Source of the DNA: an uncultured Lachnospiraceae bacterium | GTDB lineage: Bacteria; Bacillota_A; Clostridia; Lachnospirales; Lachnospiraceae | Direction of reading: 5' to 3' | Assembly: GCA_947302185.1 (NCBI GenBank) | Contig: CAMYVI010000003.1 | Location: forward strand, 1 to 33,841 | Length of the DNA: 33,841 nucleotides | Shown here: positions 6,621-14,319 of the stretch, one piece after another | Position numbering within the stretch: position 1 is the stretch's first letter | How the letters are laid out: each line of letters opens with the position of its first letter | Notes under the pieces: generated by a model | What the model was told of the DNA's origin: nothing | Database searches by the model: none | The model's input: the letters and a program-made list of their open reading frames with translations, nothing else | Made by a program: the position numbers and the translations under genes

Positions 6621-8078
6621 TTAATATATTGAATATATTAGTTTTCTCAACTTGCTTTCCGTATCAATCTGTCTGAATTGCGCACAGAATTTATTATAAA
6701 CCGGGCATCCGTTTCTGAAGAATGGCGTGCATTCCGGCAGATAGGGACAATTCCTGCACTTTTCATCTGCTTCTAAAAGTGCCCGACTGTCGCTTTCGAG
6801 CCGGACATCCGCATCGGTTATATGCCCGAAAGAGGTATTATCCGGCAGATGCTCGCAGTGATATAGTGTGCCGTCCGGTGTGATCACCACGCTTTTACCT
6901 TCAGAGTCTGCCATGCACATGTTGACTTTTAATTTATCTGCGTCTTTGCGGAAACACGCTGTCGGGAGCCCGCTTAAGGCTGCTTCATTTTCCAAAAATT
7001 TCATTTTTTCGTATACATGCACACAACTTCTGTCAACCTTTTCCTGAAAGAGCATTGCGGTATAGATAGAAAGCTTTCCGGATGTTCCGTACATTTTAAC
7101 GGCATCATCCCAGAGAGTTCGCATACCTTCCAAATTATTCCGGTCATAATTGCAGCGCAGTGTGACTTGGATATTCTGTTTCAGAAGATAGCCGATACCC
7201 TGCAGCATCGTATCGTAATTGTGTTTAGCAGGATTCAAATACTGTTTCCGGCTCTCATAATCCGTTCGCGCGCCGTCAACGGACACCTGCGCGGATTCAA
7301 GATGCCAGTCAAGTGCAGCCTTTTCGGCCAGTTCGGGAGTGAGCAGGCATGCATTTGTAATGATCCGGGATTTGAATTTTACTCCCCTGTCGCTGAGTTT
7401 TCGGCAGATCCGGGAAATAATTTTCTCGCCGAGAAGAGGCTCTCCGCCGAACCAGGTGAGAATAATCTTATCTTTCCGCCGGGTCCGTTCTATGAAATCT
7501 ACCGTTTGGTCCGCCGTGGCTTCATCCATGGTCAGAACGGGCAATCCTTCCTCGTAGCAGTATACACATCTCGCGTTACAGCCGGTCGTAGGCAAAATGG
7601 TATATGTCTTAACACCGGGCTTTTTTTTCTCCATGATCTTCAGGAGGGAAATGACCGTCTTGTACTGCTGATAATCGTCGGTATCCGGCTCCGTTAGCAG
7701 GCAAAGGGTAATCAGGTCGGACAAACCTGCTTCCCGCAGCACACTTCCCTTAATGGGAGCGCTGCCTCTCTGTATAACAGTCCATTCCTCATCGGAAAGA
7801 GAGGCAGTGATGCCTGTCAGGGTATTATGAAGAAAATGCACCCTCTCCTCCGCACACGGAACAGCGTCGGCACCTGCAGCGCTCATAAACGGTGCGGCGT
7901 CGTTTTCTCCGGCACATGGGGAAGTGCTGTTCTCCGAATGGGCACAGACAGAAAACCTGTCTGCTTTTTCGGAGAAGGGAATGGTATAAACGGACAGCCT
8001 GTAAAGGCTGTCCGGATTGATGTTCTTTTTTTTAAGAATGCTGACGACGCGAAAGTCGCCTTCTTTTATAATTTTCAT
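6621..8078 (-). CDS. Radical SAM/SPASM peptide maturase
   Basis: A 485-residue enzyme. The radical SAM cluster motif is CNARCVYC (Cys167, Cys171, Cys174), followed by WFGGEPLLG for SAM binding. The C-terminal SPASM region supplies auxiliary cluster ligands: Cys388 and GTLYHC (Cys408), then Cys441, 444, 450, 458 and 465 in CRNCPYLPEC...GCPVYNKFC. The N-terminal 160 residues contain FLHNTLTGITASLSDEEW, a type of lead-in seen in peptide maturases. The start at 8078 has AGGA 8 bases upstream; a longer open frame to 8222 runs into the preceding gene and has no ribosome site. Such enzymes install thioether or C-C crosslinks in short peptides; the two peptides just downstream are the obvious substrates. 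Confidence 0.88.
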   Translation of the reverse strand: MKIIKEGDFRVVSILKKKNINPDSLYRLSVYTIPFSEKADRFSVCAHSENSTSPCAGENDAAPFMSAAGADAVPCAEERVHFLHNTLTGITASLSDEEWTVIQRGSAPIKGSVLREAGLSDLITLCLLTEPDTDDYQQYKTVISLLKIMEKKKPGVKTYTILPTTGCNARCVYCYEEGLPVLTMDEATADQTVDFIERTRRKDKIILTWFGGEPLLGEKIISRICRKLSDRGVKFKSRIITNACLLTPELAEKAALDWHLESAQVSVDGARTDYESRKQYLNPAKHNYDTMLQGIGYLLKQNIQVTLRCNYDRNNLEGMRTLWDDAVKMYGTSGKLSIYTAMLFQEKVDRSCVHVYEKMKFLENEAALSGLPTACFRKDADKLKVNMCMADSEGKSVVITPDGTLYHCEHLPDNTSFGHITDADVRLESDSRALLEADEKCRNCPYLPECTPFFRNGCPVYNKFCAQFRQIDTESKLRKLIYSIY

Positions 8079-8130
8079 AAACAAAATCCTCTTGACGGAA
8101 AATCGTCTTGACAGCTCGTTATCCGTTTTA

Positions 8131-8748
8131 TTACAACGGAAGTTCGGGCAGAACGATTTCTCCGTCTTCGTTGACCCAGGCATCATCTTCCGGTTGATTC
8201 TGCTCTGTTTGCTGCGGAGCATCTTCTGACGGTTTATCCGGATTCTGCTGCGTTTCCTGTGAAGAACTCCCGGACGGATTCTTCGGGTTCTGATTTGTAC
8301 CTTCTGATGATTGTTCGGCCGGAGTATCCCCGGATGGAATAGTGATTTCCGGCGTCTCTAGATCAGAACGGTTATCATCGTCAATTATTTCAATATCATC
8401 GTTCCCGCCATCGGAAGGATCGGCAACGTCATCTGACGGAGATGTCGTTTCGCTGCCGTTTTTGGCATTTCCTGTATTGTCTGATTTGGAATCAGGTTTG
8501 TCTGTAGTCTTTTTCTTTGCTTTACCTGTCGGTTTTGGAGTTGCCGTCGCTTTTGCATCTCCCTTTTTCTTTGCTGCGTCGGTCGGACTGACTTTCGGTG
8601 TCGCACTGGGTGTCCCTGTTGCCGCAGGTGAAATGCTTGTTGCGAGAGAAGTGTCTGACGGAGTCTGATTCCCTCCGGCGGAGGGACCGCAGCCTGCTGC
8701 GCAAAAGAGCCAGATACATAATGTAAACAGTATGATAGATATTCTCAT
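8131..8748 (-). CDS. Pro/Ser/Thr-rich lipoprotein, first gene of the radical SAM cassette
   Basis: A 205-residue exported protein. Its signal sequence ends in FCAAGC, a lipobox, so the Cys at residue 20 should be lipidated. The rest is almost entirely low-complexity, rich in Pro, Ser, Thr, Lys and Asp, for example PSATPKVSPTDAAKKKG, and later PSGSSSQETQQNPDKPSE, ending in WVNEDGEIVLPELPL. No enzymatic domain is visible. The start at 8748 has AGGAG upstream; a 16-codon longer frame is possible but lacks a site. It lies 52 bases upstream of the maturase on the same strand and probably shares its message. It might be a surface tether or be unrelated to peptide maturation; I do not recognise a family. 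Confidence 0.75.
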   Translation of the reverse strand: MRISIILFTLCIWLFCAAGCGPSAGGNQTPSDTSLATSISPAATGTPSATPKVSPTDAAKKKGDAKATATPKPTGKAKKKTTDKPDSKSDNTGNAKNGSETTSPSDDVADPSDGGNDDIEIIDDDNRSDLETPEITIPSGDTPAEQSSEGTNQNPKNPSGSSSQETQQNPDKPSEDAPQQTEQNQPEDDAWVNEDGEIVLPELPL

Positions 8749-8807
8749 AATATTTTGATCTCCTTCATGAAAAACTTTGACATTTTCGAGATTCATTATA
8801 ACATCGT

Positions 8808-8816
8808 ATTATAGCA
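8808..8816 (-). promoter_or_regulatory. Extended -10 promoter for the lipoprotein/maturase operon
   Basis: The minus strand reads TGCTATAAT, a perfect -10 with the TGn extension; a second TATAAT lies at 8795-8800. The -35 is weak. It sits about 60 bases upstream of the lipoprotein start at 8748. Confidence 0.55.
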
Positions 8817-8990
8817 TATGCTTCACAAAAACACACAGTAATTAATCTTTGAAGCAGAACTGTAGTGATTTCAGGTACAGGGCACAAGACTGAATCAGAG
8901 ACCGGAGACTTCGGCTGTCCGCATACGTGCAATAAGGAATCATTATGAACTTCGCGCGGTGCTGCAAAAAAGGCTAAAAGGAAAAAGTAT

Positions 8991-9518
8991 ATGAAAAAGG
9001 ATTATCAGCACATCGTTCACAACATTCCGCCTGTATATGATGAGGACTCACGTGTCCTCATTCTCGGCTCCTTTCCCTCGCCGATGTCCCGCGAAGCCCG
9101 GTTCTTCTACGGGCATCCGCAGAACAGATTCTGGAAGGTGATGGCGAGATTGTATGACCGCCCGGACTTTACCGGTATTGAGGAAAAAAAGCGGTTCATC
9201 ACAGAGAAACATATAGCAATGTGGGATTCAATTTACGAATGTGACATACGCGGCGCCTCAGATGCGAGTATCAAAAATGCAGTTCCCACAGATCTCGAAA
9301 AAATTATCCGGTGCGGGAATATTGTGCAGATCTTTACGAACGGAAAAGTATCCGGCCGTGTCTTTGACAAATATCAGGCCAAAAAGCTCGGCCGTACCAG
9401 TATTACGTTACCGTCCACATCACCTGCAAATGCAGCCTGGTCTCTGGAGCGGCTTCTTGAGGAGTGGAAAATCGTGAAGGAGACTCTGGAGGAACAGATA
9501 TATCTCAGTGCGAGATGA
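8991..9518 (+). CDS. Hypoxanthine (deoxyinosine)-DNA glycosylase, uracil-DNA glycosylase superfamily
   Basis: A 175-residue cytoplasmic DNA repair enzyme that removes deaminated bases. The N-terminal active-site motif is LGSFPSPMSREARFFYGHPQ, with NRFW following, and the C-terminal substrate motif is LPSTSPANAAW; both match family 6 (HDG) of the superfamily. Length is normal for the family. The start has AAAAGGAAAAAG upstream. The last six codons and the stop (9501-9518) fall inside a repeated sequence also present at 19652, so the C-terminus YLSAR may derive from repeat insertion and replace the original end. It appears to be monocistronic. Confidence 0.9.
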   Translation: MKKDYQHIVHNIPPVYDEDSRVLILGSFPSPMSREARFFYGHPQNRFWKVMARLYDRPDFTGIEEKKRFITEKHIAMWDSIYECDIRGASDASIKNAVPTDLEKIIRCGNIVQIFTNGKVSGRVFDKYQAKKLGRTSITLPSTSPANAAWSLERLLEEWKIVKETLEEQIYLSAR

Positions 9519-9551
9519 CCCCCGCGCCAAGTCTCGCGAGCGAGTCTTGAA
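9498..9551 (+). repeat. Repeat family 2, short copy
   Basis: ATATATCTCAGTG through CCCCGC (9498-9525) matches 19652-19679 with two differences, and CCCGCGCCAAGTCTCGCGAG onward (9521-9551) matches 19801-19831 with three. The copy therefore looks like the longer copy with its middle removed across the CCCGC sequence. It contains the hairpin-forming core GTCTCGCGAGCGAG and supplies the stop codon of the glycosylase gene. Confidence 0.7.
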
Positions 9552-9652
9552 TGAATTTTCTATTGATTCAAAAGAGCAGATTATTTAAAATTATACTATA
9601 TAGAAACAAAACAGTTCTTGTTAAGAAGTAAAGGTAAAGGAGGAATTATCAG

Positions 9653-10111
9653 ATGTTAACAGGCAGTCTCACTATTTCCGATAAGTATGATTATCTCAGT
9701 GAAAAATTCCGTAAAGTATATGCTTTCCTGAGAGAAAATGATCTGGCTTCTCTCCCGGTCGGAACCATTCACCTGGATGGCGACAATATCTATGCGATGG
9801 TGCAGAGCTATACCACAATGGGACCGGACGAGTGCAAGTTCGAGAGCCACAGAGAATATTTCGACCTGCAATATGTCGTGGAGGGAGAAGAATTGTTCGG
9901 ATATGCTCCTGTAGATACGCTGGAGCCCTGCATGGAGTATGATGCAAATCGCGACCTTATTTTCTACAACGAACCTGAGCTTTTCGGTGCGACGATTTTG
10001 AAGGCGGGTGATTTTGCTATCGTAGCGCCGGAGGACGGACATGCACCGCGCCGCATGACAGCCAACGGACCATGTCCGATCAAGAAAATCGTAGTAAAAA
10101 TTAAGCTTTAA
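9653..10111 (+). CDS. YhcH/YjgK/YiaL family protein
   Basis: A 152-residue single-domain cupin-like protein of the DUF386 family, which includes E. coli YhcH (NanQ, a sialic acid anomerase) and EbgC. Recognisable segments are ESHREYFDLQYVVEGEE (metal-binding His in the cupin barrel), FYNEPELF, and FAIVAPEDGHAPR, where the last His is another likely metal ligand. It probably acts on a sugar or sugar acid in the cytoplasm, but no sialic acid genes are nearby to fix the substrate. The ATG follows AAAGGAGGAAT. A strong terminator follows directly, so it is probably a single-gene unit. Confidence 0.9.
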   Translation: MLTGSLTISDKYDYLSEKFRKVYAFLRENDLASLPVGTIHLDGDNIYAMVQSYTTMGPDECKFESHREYFDLQYVVEGEELFGYAPVDTLEPCMEYDANRDLIFYNEPELFGATILKAGDFAIVAPEDGHAPRRMTANGPCPIKKIVVKIKL

Positions 10112-10120
10112 GTAATACAG

Positions 10121-10156
10121 AGAGCGCCGTCCGGGGTACCGGGACGGCGCTCTTTT
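10121..10156 (+). terminator. Intrinsic terminator after YhcH-family gene
   Basis: AGAGCGCCGTCC (10121-10132) pairs perfectly with GGACGGCGCTCT (10142-10153) over 12 bp and runs into TTT. Confidence 0.9.
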
Positions 10157-10182
10157 GTGCACATGAAACGAAGATTATCTAT

Positions 10183-10210
10183 TTTGCCGATGGTTTAAAA
10201 ATGATATACT
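10183..10210 (+). promoter_or_regulatory. Probable promoter of the secreted metallophosphoesterase gene
   Basis: TTTGCC and TATACT are separated by 16 bases. The leader of about 85 bases that follows contains a CTTCACA/TGTGAAAG stem-loop near 10240-10273 just before the ribosome site. Confidence 0.45.
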
Positions 10211-10301
10211 GATTCCATATTTGCGTGATACAGTCCCAGCGCTTCACAAGAGACGCAGGCGAAAGCTGTGAAAGAAGATAAGGCGTAAGGAGGAGAAACA
10301 A

Positions 10302-13300
10302 ATGAAACGAGCTTTAGTACTGCTTCTGATTACTTCTATGCTGAGTACCGGTACAGTGTATGCGGCCGCTGAGCCGGACGTATGTGCCGACGTGCCCGTA
10401 TATTCAGAGGAAAGCAGCCAAAGTGAAAGCGGTGACTATTCCGATTACGGCGAATCTGAAGATTATTCCTCACAAGAGGAGTATTCTGATTATGATTCAG
10501 GTGATACCGGAATGAGCGGGGAGTCTGACGGCGAAGCATCATCGGCAGATGAAAATGACGTGTATTCTGACAGTGATTCTGCCGGGTACAGTGAAAGCAC
10601 GGCGGACAGCGGCGATAGCGCTGACGTGTCATCTTCTGCCGATGCCGTGTCAGGTGAGGAAAAAGCCGGTGCGGCAGATAGCGCTGCCCCTGCGTCCGTT
10701 TCGGACGGCTCTGAGGTTGACGCTGTATCCGAGTCGAAAGAAGTTAAGGCTGAAGAGGCAAATCCTTCGGAGGAGGGTAAAACCGAAGGACGGTCAGAAG
10801 AGAAAGATACCGAAAGTGAAGAAATACCCGAATCAAGCGATTCTGCCAGAGGAGGAATGTCCGATTCGAAGGATCTTAAAGGTGACGCCGGATATGATAG
10901 CGATGACTCTTATATATCGTCCGGGAACGAACCGGAAGAAATCATCGGAGATGTAAACGGTTCTGCGGATGCTCAAAGCAGGAGTGATGCCGATTCCGCT
11001 GCAGCAGCACCGCTGCTTAAACAAAGCGGGAATACGGATGAGAACTCTAAAAGGACCCGTATTGCAATAATGTCAGACATACACTATGTTACGGACCGGC
11101 TTATTAGCGAACTGGGACGGGATGATCTGAAAAACGCGGCTTTGACAGAGACCCGCCTGATGGAAGAGATAGACGCCATACTGACCGCTGCGCTGAAAGG
11201 CGCGTCAAAGGCAGAGCCGGACGCTTTACTGATCTGCGGTGATCTTGTGAGCAACGGAGAACTGCTCGGGGCAAAGGCACTCGCTGCGAAACTCAAAGCG
11301 GCGAAGGAAAAGGACGGCTTTGAAAACACAGGATTCTATGTCGTAAACGGCAACCATGATATCAACAATTCATACGCTGCCGATTTTACAGGCGAAAAGG
11401 CGACAGGCGCAGACCGTGTACAGCCTTCTGACTTTAAGGAAATATTTTCCGGTCTGGGATACGGAGATGACGATCACTGGGCGGGCGGCAGCCACAGCAT
11501 TTACGTACCTACGAGTGATGATCCGTCTGATACAAAGAACCATGGCGGCCTGTCCTATGCGGCCGACATTGCCGACGGCATAACGCTGATCGTATTAGAT
11601 ACCGGAATTTACCGCACCGATGAAAGCGGGCAGAGCATGTATAACGATGCTCAGAAGACTGCGGGGTATGTGTCTGATGATCTGCTCGCATGGGCAGCGG
11701 CACAGGCAAAGGAAGCCAAAGCCAAAGGCAATCTGGTCCTTGCTATGTCGCATCACGGTCTTTTGCCTCACTACGATGTAGATCTGGAGGATAAAGGTGC
11801 GTGGTATATGAATTCATTCAGAGTTCCGAACTGGGAAAATGTAGCCGAGACTTTGGCGGATGCCGGCGTAACCGCGGTGCTTACCGGCCATACCCACGCC
11901 AATGACATTGCCTCATACGTATCCAAAAACAATAATGTCCTTTATGACGTAGAGACTGCAGCCCTCTGTGCATATCCGTGCATTTGGCGTGCCTTTGATA
12001 TCGTGACCAGCGGCGAGGGTGAGGAAAAGACGTATACCATTTCTATTGACACTACATATATCAATGAGGACCTGGAAGCGGACACCAGCAGCTGGAGCTT
12101 CACAATCGGTGACAAGACCAAGACCTTTGACGGGGACTACAACAGCAACCTGCAGGAGTATTCATATGAAAAGACCGGTATTCACGAGGGAATGCTCGAT
12201 TCCACAGCGATGTATATGGTAAAGAATACTTTATCGGACATCTTGAACCATGAGGGCGGTCTTGCCGGTTATATTAAAGAGCAGTTAAACGTTCCCGAGA
12301 GTATGAGTCTCGGTGACTATGCAGCAGGTGCTCTGCGCAAAATGATCAGTGATTTTCCGGGCTTTACCAAGGAGCTCTCTACCGCACTATTTAAGGGTTC
12401 AGTGGGTATTGAAAATGCTACACAGGAAGGCGATGAGAATCCGACATTGAATATTACTGCCGAGCTGAACGGAGTAACAGAGCACGGCAAGGCTATTCTT
12501 GATATGAGTTATATTCCGACAGCGGTAGATGAGATGACTGCAAAGGCAGAGCAGAAGCTGCTCGAGGGAGAATGGCTGAAAAATCCTTATGCATCGAACC
12601 CGCTGCTCGACGATATTCGGAATCTGATCAAGAACGGTGTTATTCCCGCTTTATCGCAGCCGCTCGAGGAGGATGATCCGGAAAGCTCTGCAGTGAAAAT
12701 GGTAAATGACGCATGGCAGACATTCTCTCTGGGCGATGAAGGTCTGGCTGACGATGCACAGAAAGCAAAATGGGAACATGAACGCGAACTGCTTGGCGGT
12801 GAAGTACTTGCCGGTAAACTGACAGAGGGACTTTGGAAGGAAGTGCTGAAGCTGAATACATCAGCTTATCCGATTTTGAATGAACTTCTTACCCAGCGTA
12901 TTGTAGGGGAGGAAAAAACAGGAATCTTATCGGTCGCAACGGAGAATCCGACTGATTATCTGCTGCCGGCTATAACGAACCTGCTCGGAATCAATAAATT
13001 GGATACATTTTCATCCATTATCCGGACGGCTTCATCGCTGGATATGCTTGGTATGGGGAACCTGATTCCCGCAAGCGCAGTCAAACCGCTCACAGATAAG
13101 GTTGTCGGCCTTCACGAAGTTATGACTACGGATAATAATATTAAGCATGACAACACCTGGGAATTCCGGATGGTGAGGTTTGACGCCAACGGCGGCAGTG
13201 TCGGCAGGACACATGCTTTGACCGTCGAGGATCATAAGCTGGTCAGCCTTCCGACACCTGATGAGAGAGAGGATTATACTTTTGACGGCTGGTTCACGTC

Positions 13301-13985
13301 GGAAACCGGTGGAAGGCAGGTAACGGCCGATGATGATATGACGGGTATAAGCACGTTATATGCACATTGGACATATACCGGAGAAGAGAGAGAGGATCCG
13401 AAGCCTGCAGATGATGACGATGAGAAACCGAAACCCGACGATGAGAAACCGAAACCCGACGATCGGAAAGAAGATGATGGCAGCAGGGAGACACCGGAGG
13501 AAAGAAAGGATGAGAACATCGTCCCGGTAAAGCCCTCTGAGAATGAGAAGACTGCCGCACCGAGTGACAAATCTGACAATCGGAATACAGCAGGAGAGAA
13601 CAGATCAGCCCGGGATCTTCACAGTTACTTTGTTTCCCGCAAGGCGCTGCATGACAAAATATTAAAAGTGGAATACATCGATGTAGAACATGAGAAGTTC
13701 TGTGCCGCCATTGTCTCAGCGCTTAAAAACGGTGAGACGGTCTTCAATATGGGTAAATGGCTGAGTCTGAATGCTGAGGCCGTTGCTGCCATAGAAGACA
13801 GCAAGACAGATGTGACACTCGAATATGTCGGTCAGGGTATCGGATTCCGTGTGGTCATTCCGGCAGGATCAAAGATATCCCGTTTTGCTGACGAGCAAGG
13901 CTCCGTGTGTGTTGTCTGCCTGGCCGAGTCTTACGGTTATGAGACTATTGGAGAGGAAGACATTCTTCGCCGGCCGCTGGGATAA
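10302..13985 (+). CDS. Large secreted calcineurin-like metallophosphoesterase with InlB-type repeat
   Basis: A 1227-residue exported protein. A signal peptide (about residues 1-22, ending VYAAA) is followed by about 225 residues extremely rich in Ser, Asp, Glu and Ala. The metallophosphoesterase domain starts near residue 254: DIH (259-261), GDLVSNGE (Asp314), GNHD (350-353), SHHG (His484/485) and LTGHTHAND (His530/532), all the di-metal ligands expected. Residues about 560-955 are an uncharacterised alpha-rich region. Near residue 965 an InlB B-repeat/Listeria-Bacteroides repeat (VRFDANGGSV...FDGWFTSETGG...LYAHW) begins. A charged DDEKPKPDDEKPKPDD spacer and a 130-residue C-terminal domain follow; no LPXTG anchor is seen. 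It may hydrolyse extracellular phosphate esters. AGGAGG-type site at the start supports 10302. Confidence 0.88.
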   Translation: MKRALVLLLITSMLSTGTVYAAAEPDVCADVPVYSEESSQSESGDYSDYGESEDYSSQEEYSDYDSGDTGMSGESDGEASSADENDVYSDSDSAGYSESTADSGDSADVSSSADAVSGEEKAGAADSAAPASVSDGSEVDAVSESKEVKAEEANPSEEGKTEGRSEEKDTESEEIPESSDSARGGMSDSKDLKGDAGYDSDDSYISSGNEPEEIIGDVNGSADAQSRSDADSAAAAPLLKQSGNTDENSKRTRIAIMSDIHYVTDRLISELGRDDLKNAALTETRLMEEIDAILTAALKGASKAEPDALLICGDLVSNGELLGAKALAAKLKAAKEKDGFENTGFYVVNGNHDINNSYAADFTGEKATGADRVQPSDFKEIFSGLGYGDDDHWAGGSHSIYVPTSDDPSDTKNHGGLSYAADIADGITLIVLDTGIYRTDESGQSMYNDAQKTAGYVSDDLLAWAAAQAKEAKAKGNLVLAMSHHGLLPHYDVDLEDKGAWYMNSFRVPNWENVAETLADAGVTAVLTGHTHANDIASYVSKNNNVLYDVETAALCAYPCIWRAFDIVTSGEGEEKTYTISIDTTYINEDLEADTSSWSFTIGDKTKTFDGDYNSNLQEYSYEKTGIHEGMLDSTAMYMVKNTLSDILNHEGGLAGYIKEQLNVPESMSLGDYAAGALRKMISDFPGFTKELSTALFKGSVGIENATQEGDENPTLNITAELNGVTEHGKAILDMSYIPTAVDEMTAKAEQKLLEGEWLKNPYASNPLLDDIRNLIKNGVIPALSQPLEEDDPESSAVKMVNDAWQTFSLGDEGLADDAQKAKWEHERELLGGEVLAGKLTEGLWKEVLKLNTSAYPILNELLTQRIVGEEKTGILSVATENPTDYLLPAITNLLGINKLDTFSSIIRTASSLDMLGMGNLIPASAVKPLTDKVVGLHEVMTTDNNIKHDNTWEFRMVRFDANGGSVGRTHALTVEDHKLVSLPTPDEREDYTFDGWFTSETGGRQVTADDDMTGISTLYAHWTYTGEEREDPKPADDDDEKPKPDDEKPKPDDRKEDDGSRETPEERKDENIVPVKPSENEKTAAPSDKSDNRNTAGENRSARDLHSYFVSRKALHDKILKVEYIDVEHEKFCAAIVSALKNGETVFNMGKWLSLNAEAVAAIEDSKTDVTLEYVGQGIGFRVVIPAGSKISRFADEQGSVCVVCLAESYGYETIGEEDILRRPLG

Positions 13986-13994
13986 AGTTTATAA

Positions 13995-14039
13995 AAGGAC
14001 GGTTCTTTAAGAAGATTTTACTCCTTAAGAACCGTCCTT
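13995..14039. terminator. Hairpin terminator shared by convergent genes
   Basis: AAGGACGGTTCTT(T)AAG (13995-14011) pairs with CTTAAGAACCGTCCTT (14024-14039), 16 bp with one bulged T. The minus strand continues into TTTTAT, so it works best for the minus-strand peptide gene; the plus strand has only a short AT-rich tail. Confidence 0.75.
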
Positions 14040-14044
14040 CATTA

Positions 14045-14182
14045 TTATACGGATTTCTTCGAATCCTTTGCGGCTTTAATAATGGCATCGATCAGATACA
14101 ACAAGCCGACCTTTCTCTTCTGATAAATCTGTGTTTTGCCGCCTGATACATTTGAAAGCTCCTTCATGCTCATTTCCTTCAT
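14045..14182 (-). CDS. Double-glycine-leader peptide (bacteriocin or pheromone-like)
   Basis: A 45-codon gene. The N-terminus MKEMSMKELSNVSGG has the signature of a double-glycine leader (hydrophobics at spaced positions, ELSxVxGG), with cleavage expected after Gly15. The predicted mature part is 30 residues, strongly basic with an amphipathic stretch (KVGLLYLIDAIIKAAK) and a KDSKKSV end, and has no Cys. GGAG lies 7 bases upstream of the ATG and the hairpin at 13995-14039 terminates it. Such leaders are processed by C39-peptidase ABC exporters, but none is encoded in the window. It is read from the same strand as the dipeptidase gene 138 bases upstream, and may be cotranscribed or use its own weak promoter (TTGTAC, 18 bases, TATAAA). 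Function is inferred from architecture only. Confidence 0.7.
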   Translation of the reverse strand: MKEMSMKELSNVSGGKTQIYQKRKVGLLYLIDAIIKAAKDSKKSV

Positions 14183-14319
14183 AGTGATTCTCCTTCTGAT
14201 TTATAGAAAATAAAGTTTGTTTCATTATTTGTTTGACATCTGTTTATACGTAGGCTTTTAATGAAGGTACAAAGTATCCTGAAAAAAGGAGAGAAAAGTG
14301 AGCAAAGATGATTTACGGG

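Noticed and set aside
7017..7697. Long plus-strand open frame of 226 codons
   Set aside because: It is antisense to the radical SAM gene, whose Cys motifs and conserved domains are clear. No ribosome site or domain supports the plus frame.
10240..10273. Possible cyclic-di-GMP riboswitch before the metallophosphoesterase gene
   Set aside because: A GCGAAAGC loop is present but the conserved class I or II core is not, and the segment is too short.
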